DNA from: Paenibacillus fonticola DSM 21315
GTDB taxonomy: Bacteria; Bacillota; Bacilli; Paenibacillales; Paenibacillaceae
NCBI RefSeq assembly: GCF_000381905.1
Contig: NZ_KB907282.1
Coordinates: 1 to 52,501, forward strand
Reading direction: 5' to 3'
Length of the DNA: 52,501 nt
How positions within the stretch are numbered: position 1 is the stretch's first letter; each line of letters starts with the position of its first letter. The position numbers and the translations under genes are program-made. Positions 1 to 7,940 of the stretch are shown here, in pieces. The notes beneath the pieces are model-generated. The model ran no database searches, was not told the DNA's origin, and saw only the letters and a program-made list of their open reading frames with translations.

Positions 1-81
1 TTCCCCGGTTGAATCCGCAATGGCCACCGAAATTTTTTCTTTGGATACATCTAAACCGACGAATTTTGTGATAGACTGCAT
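1..81 (-). mobile_element. IS110-family transposase, N-terminal end (cut by window edge)
   Basis: The minus strand reads from an ATG at 79-81 through 27 codons to the window edge without a stop. The product carries FVGLDVSKEKISVAIADSTG, the typical start of the RuvC-like DEDD domain of IS110/IS1111-family transposases; the first Asp (in GLDVSK) is a catalytic residue in that family. A GGAGAG ribosome binding site lies just upstream of the ATG. Only about 7 percent of a normal roughly 400-residue transposase is visible, so intactness cannot be judged. IS110 enzymes act with a structured RNA made from the element's non-coding end. Confidence 0.85.
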
Positions 82-508
82 AGTATCAGCTCTCCTTTGC
101 TATGTAGCTCTGAAATGGTTGATCTTTCCACTTTCCATTTTAACCTACGAGATGTAGCAATGTGGAGGGCTGTCTGTTTATCGTTCATCATAGCTAGAAT
201 TAAACAACAGTCGGTAATATCTAAATCCAATCTTTGCAAGGAATTACATCCTCCAAAACCGAAGTTAACGACGTGGTTACCCAGCGTGACTGCGTGGCCA
301 TTCGTAAATACGTAGTATAGGATTCAGAAGTATAGGATGCAGAAATCTGTAAATATTCTGCAGGGTGAAGGACAATATAGACATTATTTTCAGGCCTAGG
401 GCTTTCACTGTAATTTTCGGGCAATTAAATCCCTCCACCCGCATATAGCGGGTCGTTTTTTGTTTCGCGCGTTTCACGCACTCAACTGGCTAAAGCCTAA
501 ATAAAAAG
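82..508. other. Non-coding flank upstream of the IS110 transposase
   Basis: No convincing gene is present in these 430 bases; the short open frames lack ribosome binding sites and family resemblance. In the IS110 subgroup the non-coding end upstream of the transposase encodes the bridge RNA, so part of 82 to about 430 could hold one. The element end cannot be placed. A hairpin with stem ACCCGC/GCGGGT followed by CGTTTTTT sits at about 436-462 and could be a plus-strand terminator. Confidence 0.4.
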
Positions 509-540
509 CTCGAAGCCCCGATCAAGACTGGGGCTTCGAG
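509..540 (-). terminator. Rho-independent terminator of the MerR gene
   Basis: An 11-bp perfect stem, CTCGAAGCCCC paired with GGGGCTTCGAG around a 10-nt loop, is followed on the minus strand by TTTTTAT. It begins 35 bases past the stop of the minus-strand MerR gene. Confidence 0.85.
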
Positions 541-574
541 TTTACAAACCGATATGGATGATCCGAAGAAGCTG

Positions 575-1282
575 CTACCCGCCGTTTCGTTTGAGCAGCT
601 CAATGAGCTTATAGAGATCATGCGCGCCGCGAAGCTGTTGTTCGATTTGCACATTCATATAGGCCAATGAATCCATGGTGATTCTTCGAACCTCCGACAG
701 GCTTTGCTGATTGATCTTCTCCATGATCCCGCGGACCGTCTCCAGCAAGTAAACCGAGGACTGTACGGTTCTAATAATTAATAACCGGCGGATATCGTCG
801 CGATGATATCGCCGATAACCGCTCTCGGGATCGCGGTCAGGGGCAATCAAGCCCTCCTTCTCCCAGTGCCGTAGCGTTGTAGCAGGCACACCGATTTCCT
901 TCGCGACTTCCCCGATGGTATACCACGGCTTTTTCCGGCTGGCAAGGAAGCTCGCCATTTGATCCGGCTTTAAGATCTCCAATGCCTGCAGGGCTTGCTG
1001 TTTCTTCTGATACAGCTCGGCCTGCACCCGGTTGATCTCCCACAACGCTTCCGTATATTTTTTCTGCTGAAGCATCGGCATCACCTTCCGCACCAAGGCC
1101 ATGCCAAATCCCGGATACATCGCCCGGATACACTTAAAATACGCCTCATGTTCTTCCGTATAAATGCGATAGCCATTGGTCCCCCGCTGAGGAGGCGGAA
1201 CAATCCCCCAAGCTTCGTAATGCCGCAATGCACTCGTACCGACATCTAATTTCCTGGCAATTTCAATGGGTTTAAGTTTCAT
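575..1282 (-). CDS. MerR-family regulator with two DNA-binding domains
   Basis: This 235-residue protein has two MerR-type winged helix-turn-helix units: residues about 4-70 (KPIEIARKLDVGTSALRHYE) and about 120-188 (YTIGEVAKEIGVPATTLRHW with the SGYRRYHRDDIRRL wing). A helical segment joins them and a short helical tail follows. Ordinary MerR proteins have a single such unit followed by an effector domain, so a protein that is almost entirely two DNA-binding units is unusual but known in Bacillota. The gene is divergent from the VOC protein and close to a UvrA-like ATPase, both preceded by one near-identical box, which suggests a self-contained drug or stress response. The ligand is unknown. 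A perfect terminator follows the gene. Confidence 0.85.
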   Translation of the reverse strand: MKLKPIEIARKLDVGTSALRHYEAWGIVPPPQRGTNGYRIYTEEHEAYFKCIRAMYPGFGMALVRKVMPMLQQKKYTEALWEINRVQAELYQKKQQALQALEILKPDQMASFLASRKKPWYTIGEVAKEIGVPATTLRHWEKEGLIAPDRDPESGYRRYHRDDIRRLLIIRTVQSSVYLLETVRGIMEKINQQSLSEVRRITMDSLAYMNVQIEQQLRGAHDLYKLIELLKRNGG

Positions 1283-1392
1283 ACAGTCATCTCCCCATAC
1301 GGCGAAAGGTTAAATTAAAACATTAGAGTAATGTGACGGCCTATAATCTTGTTGCGACCTTGACTGGTTATTCTACAAAGCATCATAAACCA

Positions 1393-1427
1393 AAACCTTC
1401 ACACTTGCACGAATGTTGTAATATCGA
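1393..1427 (+). promoter_or_regulatory. Shared upstream box, copy 1 (ahead of VOC gene)
   Basis: A 35-base stretch containing CTTGCACGAATGTTGTA matches 2347-2381 at 34 of 35 positions. The left part shows an interrupted dyad AACCTTC-N10-GAATGTT and the right part a TAATAT that could be a -10 element. Long-spaced dyad promoters are typical MerR-family targets, and a two-domain MerR gene is divergent from this site. The exact -35/-10 assignment is uncertain. Confidence 0.65.
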
Positions 1428-1463
1428 GTTAGATTCAACGATTTCACTAGGAGGTTGTTTGAA

Positions 1464-2234
1464 ATGACGGAGCAAATGTCTGGAAAGATCATCCCGATCC
1501 TGCCCTGCAGGTCCGTAAATGAACAGCTTGATTTCTACCAATCGTTAGGCTTTGAAATGACGTATAAGCAGGCCAGGCCGAACCAATATGCTTGCGTGCG
1601 CCATCCAATAGCAGAATTGCACTTTTTTGTGCTTAAACAATTGGACCCCGCGAAGAATTACAGCATGTGTTACATACATGTGGCTGATGTGGATGCTGTC
1701 TACGAAACTTTCTGCGAATCGTTAAAAAGGAACACGAACCGCATTCCGGCTAGAGGTTATCCAAAAATAACGAAGCCGAATAACCTTGCGGAGGATCGCA
1801 GGTTTATTCTCGTCGATCCATCGGGAAATCGCTTGCTCATTGGCACAAAGCATGCTGCGCCCCAATCCGTGGCCGGGCCTGACGACACAGTGCAAGCTTC
1901 AAAATTTAGAAATGCATTTGAAACGGCGTACAAATTGGCCTATGCCAAGGATGATCCTGCGCATGCTGCCAAGGTTTTGGATTCGGTGCTGCCAGGAATG
2001 GAAGAGGTGCCGCTTCCCCTTAGGTACAGAGCCGGAATATTGCGGGCGGATATTGCGCATTTACTGGATGAGAATGAAGCCGCACTGTCACTCATGGATG
2101 AAGTTAGCCAAATCAGCCTGTCCCAGTTGAGTCTGTCTGCAGAGGAACATTTTCTGGTGCAGGAGGCGGACAAGCGCTTGGAGGAGCTGAAAGCAGCACT
2201 GCTGGCAGATCAAAGGCTGCAGCGACCGGAATAG
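1464..2234 (+). CDS. VOC-superfamily (bleomycin resistance-like) protein with C-terminal helical extension
   Basis: The start is taken at ATG 1464, nine bases after AGGAGG at 1449-1454, in preference to the upstream TTG at 1455. Residues about 8-130 resemble a single-chain bleomycin-resistance/VOC fold: IPILPCRSVNEQLDFYQSLG at the start, AELHFFVLKQLDP in the middle and FILVDPSGNRLLIG at the end. Such proteins bind and sequester drugs or catalyse metal-dependent reactions. The last about 110 residues form a predicted helical tail not found in minimal bleomycin-binding proteins. The gene shares its upstream box with the UvrA-like gene, so both are probably controlled by the adjacent MerR protein. 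The ligand is unknown. Confidence 0.8.
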   Translation: MTEQMSGKIIPILPCRSVNEQLDFYQSLGFEMTYKQARPNQYACVRHPIAELHFFVLKQLDPAKNYSMCYIHVADVDAVYETFCESLKRNTNRIPARGYPKITKPNNLAEDRRFILVDPSGNRLLIGTKHAAPQSVAGPDDTVQASKFRNAFETAYKLAYAKDDPAHAAKVLDSVLPGMEEVPLPLRYRAGILRADIAHLLDENEAALSLMDEVSQISLSQLSLSAEEHFLVQEADKRLEELKAALLADQRLQRPE

Positions 2235-2346
2235 CTTAAGCGCCATCCCTTCCCAACTGGGGACAGCCTAGCTTCACTTAAAACCTTAAAGTAGCGTGGA
2301 CAGCTTTTGTTCCTGATTACACCGCTGCATACAGCAGCCGCTTCTT

Positions 2347-2381
2347 AAACCTTCACACTTGCACGAATGTTGTAGTATCGA
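2347..2381 (+). promoter_or_regulatory. Shared upstream box, copy 2 (ahead of UvrA-like gene)
   Basis: This copy differs from the one at 1393-1427 by a single base (TAGTAT in place of TAATAT). It lies 35 bases before the start of the UvrA-like gene. Conservation extends from AAACCTTC to ATCGA and fades on both sides, as expected for a regulator-bound promoter rather than a random duplication. Confidence 0.65.
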
Positions 2382-2415
2382 AGTAAGTTGAGAAATTTTT
2401 CGAGGAGGAGATCGT

Positions 2416-4872
2416 TTGCGTAACGAGATACTTATTAAGGGTGCGAGGGAGCATAATTTGCGCAATATTTCCTTGTCCATCCCTAAGAGCAAGCTGGTTG
2501 TACTGACAGGTCCATCCGGATCGGGCAAATCCACCTTAGCGATCGACACTTTATTCCGGGAATGCCAACGGCAGTATCTGGAATCGATGGGCATGCAGGG
2601 GATCAATAAACCGAAGATGGACTCCATCGTCGGCCTATCTCCGGCCATCAGCGTCAGCCAGCATGTGACCAATCGCAATCCGCGTTCCACCGTAGGCACA
2701 GTCACCGATATGTACACGAGCTTGCGCATGATTTTTGAGAAGCTGGGGAAGCGGCCTTGTCCGAATTGCCATCAGGAGATTCTGCCAACGCTGAACCAGG
2801 AGGACATTGAGAAAGAAGCGGGCAGCTTCAAGGAGTTTATTAAGTGCCCCCATTGTCAGCATCGGATGGAGAAGCTGACGCGCACCCATTTTTCCTACAA
2901 TACGATAGAAGGCGCATGTCCGACCTGCAAGGGGCTAGGCGAGGTGGTGCAAATTCATGAGGCGTCCGTCTTTCATCCAGAGAATTCGATTGAAGATGGC
3001 GCTGTTGATCTCTGGAAGGGGCGGTATGCGGATTATCAGGTGTCGATTGTCAAGACGGCCATGAAGCACTACGGCGTACCGATCGAGGACGGTCTCCTCT
3101 TGAAGGACTACAGCCTGGCGCAACAAGCGATCCTGTACTATGGCGTGGAAAGTCAGGAAGTGAAGCAATGGTTTCCTCATATCGCTCCTCCGAAGACGGT
3201 AGGCGATGGAAAGTTTGAAGGCGTACTGACGGGCATGTGGCGGCGCTTCTCTGAGAAGTCAGGCGCATCGGCAGAGGCAGAATCGTACTTTTATTCGCAG
3301 CAATGCCATGACTGTCAGGGCAGCCGGTTAAATGAAATCAGCAGAACCGTTACGGTTGCGGGTACGACGATCCCCCAGCTTGTCCATCATTCCCTGGAGG
3401 AAATGCTGGATTGGGTGAAGCGGGTCGAGTTATCGCTGGATCACGATTCCCTGCTGCAGGTAGAGACGTTCACTCTGGATATGGCCACCAAGCTCAATCG
3501 ATTGATCCGCACCGGGCTGGGGTATCTGACCTTAGACCGCCAGACGGTCAGCCTCTCCGGCGGCGAAGCCCAGCGCATCCGGCTAGCCTCCATCCTGGAT
3601 TCGGCCTTGACCGGCGTGCTGTATATTTTGGATGAGCCTACGGCAGGCCTCCATCCGCGAGATACTTTGGGCTTAGTTAGCGTAATGAAGGATTTACGGG
3701 ATCTGGGGAATACCGTCCTTGTCATCGAGCATGATGTCGATGTGATGAGAGAGGCGGATTATATTATCGATATGGGGCCGGGAGCGGGAACTTATGGCGG
3801 AATGGTCATCGGCGAGGGAACGCTGTCCGAGCTCGTCCACCAAGAACAATCCATCACCGGCCAATACTTGCGCTATGAACCTGCAGCAAGAAGAAATGTG
3901 CGCCAAGGTACGGGACAAGCGATTGTCGTGCATCGGGCTAGCCTTCATAATTTGCAGGATGTGACGGTGTCCTTTCCGGTCGGCTGTTTAATTGCGGTGA
4001 CGGGAGTTTCAGGCTCTGGAAAATCCACGCTCGTGTTCGATGTGCTGGCGAAGGGAAATGACAAGATCCATGAAGGCTTTGAGCGGGTGGACGGCTTGGA
4101 GTACTTCGGCCAAATGGTGACCGTCGGACAATCGCCACTCAGCAGGATGAAGCGTTCGAATGTCGCAACGTATACAGAGGTATTCACCGAAATCCGCAAT
4201 GCCTTCGCGCAACGGAAGGAAGCCAAGCAGCGGAAGCTGACGGCCAAGCATTTCTCCTTCAATACGGAGGGCGGACGCTGCGAGAATTGTCAGGGGCTCG
4301 GGTATGTCCCGATGAACATGCTGTTTTTCCCGGAATTGGAGGTGACATGTCCGGTCTGCCATGGACAGCGCTTCAAGCAGGAGGTACTGGCCGTTCAATA
4401 TAACGGGTATTCCATCAATCAAATTCTGGAGAGCTCGGTACAGGATAGCTTGGATATTTTTAAGGAGGAAGGGAAAATCCGTTCAATCCTTGCATTGCTG
4501 GTGGAGATTGGCTTGGGCTATTTGAAATTGGGGCAGTCGCTGACCACGCTCTCCGGCGGGGAAGGACAGCGGTTGAAGCTGGCGAAGGAGCTGATGAGGA
4601 CAACGCAGACCAGCACCCTTTACTTATTAGACGAGCCGACGACAGGGCTGCATCCGAGTGATGTGAAGCAATTATCCAAGCTGCTGGATCGCCTCGTCGA
4701 TGCAGGAAATACCGTAATTATTGTCGAGCATAACAGCGAGCTGATCAGAACTGCGGACTGGATCGTTGATCTAGGCCCGGAAGGGGGACGGCAGGGCGGT
4801 CATGTCATCGCAGAAGGGACACCAGAAGCGGTCATGAAGCATGCGAGCTCGCATACCGGACGGTATTTATGA
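2416..4872 (+). CDS. UvrA-like ABC ATPase (short form, drug-resistance type)
   Basis: The product is 818 residues, against about 940-950 for excision-repair UvrA. It has two ABC ATPase modules: Walker A GPSGSGKST near 32 with signature LSGGEAQR near 379 and DEPTAGLHP, then GVSGSGKST near 529 with LSGGEGQR near 711 and DEPTTGLHP. Cys pairs CPNC, CPHC, CPTC and later CENC, CPVC mark the zinc modules. The reduced length fits UvrA paralogues that lack part of the UvrB-interaction region and are tied to drug resistance (DrrC-like) rather than core repair. Start is TTG 2416 after GGAGGAG. The shared upstream box and the MerR and VOC neighbours support a drug-response role; the actual substrate is inferred. 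Confidence 0.85.
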   Translation: MRNEILIKGAREHNLRNISLSIPKSKLVVLTGPSGSGKSTLAIDTLFRECQRQYLESMGMQGINKPKMDSIVGLSPAISVSQHVTNRNPRSTVGTVTDMYTSLRMIFEKLGKRPCPNCHQEILPTLNQEDIEKEAGSFKEFIKCPHCQHRMEKLTRTHFSYNTIEGACPTCKGLGEVVQIHEASVFHPENSIEDGAVDLWKGRYADYQVSIVKTAMKHYGVPIEDGLLLKDYSLAQQAILYYGVESQEVKQWFPHIAPPKTVGDGKFEGVLTGMWRRFSEKSGASAEAESYFYSQQCHDCQGSRLNEISRTVTVAGTTIPQLVHHSLEEMLDWVKRVELSLDHDSLLQVETFTLDMATKLNRLIRTGLGYLTLDRQTVSLSGGEAQRIRLASILDSALTGVLYILDEPTAGLHPRDTLGLVSVMKDLRDLGNTVLVIEHDVDVMREADYIIDMGPGAGTYGGMVIGEGTLSELVHQEQSITGQYLRYEPAARRNVRQGTGQAIVVHRASLHNLQDVTVSFPVGCLIAVTGVSGSGKSTLVFDVLAKGNDKIHEGFERVDGLEYFGQMVTVGQSPLSRMKRSNVATYTEVFTEIRNAFAQRKEAKQRKLTAKHFSFNTEGGRCENCQGLGYVPMNMLFFPELEVTCPVCHGQRFKQEVLAVQYNGYSINQILESSVQDSLDIFKEEGKIRSILALLVEIGLGYLKLGQSLTTLSGGEGQRLKLAKELMRTTQTSTLYLLDEPTTGLHPSDVKQLSKLLDRLVDAGNTVIIVEHNSELIRTADWIVDLGPEGGRQGGHVIAEGTPEAVMKHASSHTGRYL

Positions 4873-4906
4873 TCATCTAAGGCAAGTTCTCTGCACTGGC
4901 AGTTAT

Positions 4907-5207
4907 GAGAAGACGCGGTAGGCCAGCGGATCGGATCGCCCTATGCGCTCGAAGGTTCGCTCCGGCGAGGGGCATCTGGTGCATAGCGGACCGATGTTCG
5001 CAAGGATAGAGCATAGCGGGACGCGCTAATCCTCCATTTAGGCCAGGTCGGCACCGGGTGACCGTGCGTGTATGCGGCGAGCAGACTGTGCGGGCCAGAG
5101 CTTAAGTGACAAGGGGGTTGAGGTATGCGGCTGGACGGCCGCTTCCTTGCCGTGCAGGCGGTCATTTCTGGCGATGCTGTGATCGTCTGGTATAAGGAGA
5201 TCTATGA
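4907..5207 (+). pseudogene. Decayed 3' fragment of a second sialate O-acetylesterase-like gene
   Basis: This stretch aligns with the 3' part of the neighbouring esterase gene (about 6845-7115). Shared blocks include CATAGCGGACCGATGTTC (18 identical bases), GGACGGCCGC/T and GCAGGCGGTCATTTC, with indels and in-frame stops between them. No long open frame remains and the first two thirds of the gene are absent. It looks like the tail of a tandem paralogue left after a deletion. The following about 145 bases before the intact gene show no coding potential. Confidence 0.8.
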
Positions 5208-5352
5208 ACTGAAAATTTTAGGGTTTAACCTATAAAATGAGCTGTTTCCACAAGGCTATGAATGAAGTAAGATCAAATCAAGCGTTCCTATAGAAGTTTG
5301 TTTATGGAAAAATACCTATGAAAAGGTGCTAGTGGAAGGAGAGCGGTCAACG

Positions 5353-7230
5353 ATGAAGCTGCATAGCATGCTCAGCGACGGGATGGTGCTGCAAAGAAAC
5401 ATTCATGCGCCGATCTGGGGAAGGGCTGAGAGCGGCGAGGAGATCAAGATTTCGTTTCTTGGTAAAAAATACAGCACATCGGCGGATGCCGCCGGGCAAT
5501 GGCGGATCGTGCTGGAGAAGCTGAAACCGGGCGGCCCGCATGAAATGAGGATATCGTCAGGTCAAGAGGAACTGATCATTCGCGACATTCTGATTGGCGA
5601 TGTTTGGGTGCTTGGCGGACAATCCAATATGGAGCTGCCGGTCCGGCGAACGTTGGATCTGCTCGCGGAGGAAGTGGCAAGCATTAACCTGCCGCTAATC
5701 CGCCAGTTTGCGGTGCCGCAAACGTACAATTTCCACGCGCCGCAGCAGGAGCTATCGGGAGGGCGGTGGATCGCGGCAACCCCGGAGGAGGTGCTGAATT
5801 TTAGCGCGGCGGGATTTTTTTGTGCCCAGGAATTGTTTGATCAATACCAAGTGCCCATTGGACTCGTGCAAACTGCGGTGGGCGGGACGCCAATCGAGGC
5901 CTGGATGAGTGAGGCGACGCTTAGAGATGTCGGCGGGTATGAGGCCGATCTGGAGCAGTGCAAGGATGAGGGCTATATCCAGGAAACGATGCGCAGGGAC
6001 GAAGAGCGCAACAGTCAATGGTACAGCCAACTGAACGATACGGACCTGGGGCTGCAGGAAGGCTGGTTCCATAACTCATACGACAGTAGCACAGCGGATT
6101 GGGGAGAGATCGAGGTTCCGGGCTCCTGGGCGGGGAGCAGGCTGGCGCCTGTGCGCGGCACGGTTTGGCTCCGGAAGGAAATCGATGTACCCGCCTCCAT
6201 GCTGGAGGGCGAGGTCATGCTGAAGCTGGGGACGATTATTGATGCGGACGATACGTATATTAACGGCATATGCATCGGCAATACCGGTTATATGTATCCG
6301 CCGAGACGCTATTCGGTCCCTAAGGGGTTATTGAAGCCAGGCCGCAATACGATTGTCGTTCGCGTGATCAGCAGCCACAATACCGGGAGCTTCGTGCCGG
6401 ACATGCCGTATAAGCTAATCGGCAGCGGAGAAGAGCTCGATTTGCGCGGTGTTTGGCAGTATCGGATTGGTACGAGCACCGAGGAACTGGCGCCGAGTAC
6501 TTTTTTTCAGTATAAACCTTCCGGCGTCTTTAACAGCATGATTGCTCCTTTGCGGGAATTTCCTGTTAAGGGCATCCTTTGGTATCAAGGTGAATCCAAC
6601 AGTGGACGGCCGGCGGGATATCGCGGCTTATTCGCGGCTTTGGTGCGGGATTGGCGGCGGAATTGGGGGGACGGCGACCTTCCGTTTATTTATGTACAGC
6701 TTGCCAACTTTGGCGAAGCGGACGACACTCAAGTGAATTGGGCGGAGCTGCGGGAGGAGCAGCGCAGAAGCTTGGAGGTACCCCGTACCGCAATGGCGGT
6801 CACCATCGATGTCGGGGAATATAACGATCTGCACCCGCAGGATAAAAAGACGGTGGGTCAGCGGCTGGCGTTATGCGCCAGAAAGCTCGCCTACGGCGAG
6901 GAGCAGCTGGTACATAGCGGACCGATGTTCAAAGGGGTGGAGCACCGGGGAAATACGCTGGTTCTCCATTTCGATCATATCGGCAGTGGGCTGGTCGTGC
7001 GCGGGGGCGGCGGCAAACTTCACGGATTTGCCGTGTGCGGGCCGGACGGCCGTTTCTGCCCGGCGCAGGCGGTCATTTCCGGTGACACCGTGATCGTCCG
7101 GCATGAGGAGATTTCGCAGCCTGTCCATGCGAGGTATGCATGGGCGAACAATCCCGCCGGGGTTAATTTGTACAACCGGGAGGGGCTTCCGGCGTCACCG
7201 TTTAGTACGAGCGGGTTGGACCCGAGATAG
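5353..7230 (+). CDS. Sialate O-acetylesterase-like / carbohydrate acetylesterase (SGNH fold)
   Basis: ATG 5353 follows AAGGAGAG; an upstream in-frame GTG at 5326 lacks such a site. The product (625 residues) has the SGNH blocks of the sialate O-acetylesterase/acetylxylan-esterase group: GQSNMELP near residues 88-95 (nucleophile Ser), WYQGESNS near 409, and LHPQDK near 492 with the catalytic His and nearby Asp. A jelly-roll insert at about 240-330 (SWAGSRLAPVRGTVWLRKEI) resembles the galactose-binding domain often inserted in this family. No signal peptide is visible, so it probably acts in the cytoplasm on imported oligosaccharides, removing O-acetyl groups. The preceding pseudogene is a relative. 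Confidence 0.85.
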   Translation: MKLHSMLSDGMVLQRNIHAPIWGRAESGEEIKISFLGKKYSTSADAAGQWRIVLEKLKPGGPHEMRISSGQEELIIRDILIGDVWVLGGQSNMELPVRRTLDLLAEEVASINLPLIRQFAVPQTYNFHAPQQELSGGRWIAATPEEVLNFSAAGFFCAQELFDQYQVPIGLVQTAVGGTPIEAWMSEATLRDVGGYEADLEQCKDEGYIQETMRRDEERNSQWYSQLNDTDLGLQEGWFHNSYDSSTADWGEIEVPGSWAGSRLAPVRGTVWLRKEIDVPASMLEGEVMLKLGTIIDADDTYINGICIGNTGYMYPPRRYSVPKGLLKPGRNTIVVRVISSHNTGSFVPDMPYKLIGSGEELDLRGVWQYRIGTSTEELAPSTFFQYKPSGVFNSMIAPLREFPVKGILWYQGESNSGRPAGYRGLFAALVRDWRRNWGDGDLPFIYVQLANFGEADDTQVNWAELREEQRRSLEVPRTAMAVTIDVGEYNDLHPQDKKTVGQRLALCARKLAYGEEQLVHSGPMFKGVEHRGNTLVLHFDHIGSGLVVRGGGGKLHGFAVCGPDGRFCPAQAVISGDTVIVRHEEISQPVHARYAWANNPAGVNLYNREGLPASPFSTSGLDPR

Positions 7231-7378
7231 GCAGCTGGGGAATAGCATGTTGCTGCAGAAATTGCTTTGTTTCTTGCTTGGAAGGCCGAGTGCCCGGTGA
7301 CTATGTACCCACTGTTACCAGGTACTCGCTCAGCAACATATCAGCAGCATTGGGATGATCCCAGTGACTTATTGATCC

Positions 7379-7562
7379 TAACGGACATACGGTCCGCTAT
7401 TTCGCCGAATTCGTGCGGTTTCACAGCCTAACGGACACAGAGGGCGCTATTTGGCCCTAAATGCCCTGATTCAGCCAAATTTCAGTTCCATAGCGGAACC
7501 AGGGTCCGTTAGCGCAACAAAATTCGCGTAATTGGGCAAATAGCGGAACGACGGTCCGTTAG
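7379..7562. repeat. Dispersed inverted-repeat element (TAACGGA...TCCGCTATT family)
   Basis: Four copies of a roughly 23-bp motif occur here. Two are in one orientation (7379-7402, TAACGGACATACGGTCCGCT; 7429-7452) and two in the other (7490-7512; 7538-7562, TAGCGGAACGACGGTCCGTT). The two outer motifs face each other, so the roughly 180-bp unit could fold on itself. The same motif family recurs at 52304-52438. No gene or transposase accompanies it, which suggests a non-autonomous or RNA-structured intergenic repeat. Confidence 0.7.
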
Positions 7563-7568
7563 CCCTAC

Positions 7569-7640
7569 CAACAGCTGTCGGGCAGAAATCCATCCGCTCT
7601 CATGCAGAAGCTCAACAGCTGTCAGGCAGAAATCCATCCG
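7569..7640. repeat. 28-bp direct repeat, two copies
   Basis: Copies at 7569-7596 and 7613-7640 begin CAACAGCTGTC and end GCAGAAATCCATCCG, with one mismatch (G/A) between them and a 44-bp period. They sit between the inverted-repeat element and the AC-rich minisatellite. Confidence 0.75.
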
Positions 7641-7673
7641 TACTCACCAAGAACTCAGCAGCCTTTCAGAAAC

Positions 7674-7790
7674 TCAACCACATCTCAACAATCATCTCAA
7701 TAACATCTCAACCACATCACAACCACATCTCAGCCACATCACAACCACATCACAACCACATCCCAACAATCATCCCAACCACATCACGAC
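7674..7790. repeat. Degenerate 11-bp tandem repeat (CAACCACATCA)
   Basis: Successive units read CAACCACATCT, CAACCACATCA, CAGCCACATCA and CAACCACATCC, with occasional CAACAATCATC variants. The strand is strongly biased to C and A. No ribosome binding site or convincing reading frame is associated. The array lies about 150 bases before the next gene. Confidence 0.75.
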
Positions 7791-7940
7791 CGCCTTTCAA
7801 CATCCTTTCAGCAGCCTCATCCCCGTATGCCAAATTAAGCTTCGCTCATTACATCGTAATAGATTAAAATAGGGACAGGAAACTCTGATACAGTATTTTA
7901 CGTAGAATGAATATATCGGCATTTAGAAGGAGGACGCTCC

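Noticed and set aside
7674..7790. CRISPR-like array
   Set aside because: The units are contiguous and drifted with no unique spacers, and no cas genes are present. No CRISPR array or tRNA/rRNA gene was recognised anywhere in the window.
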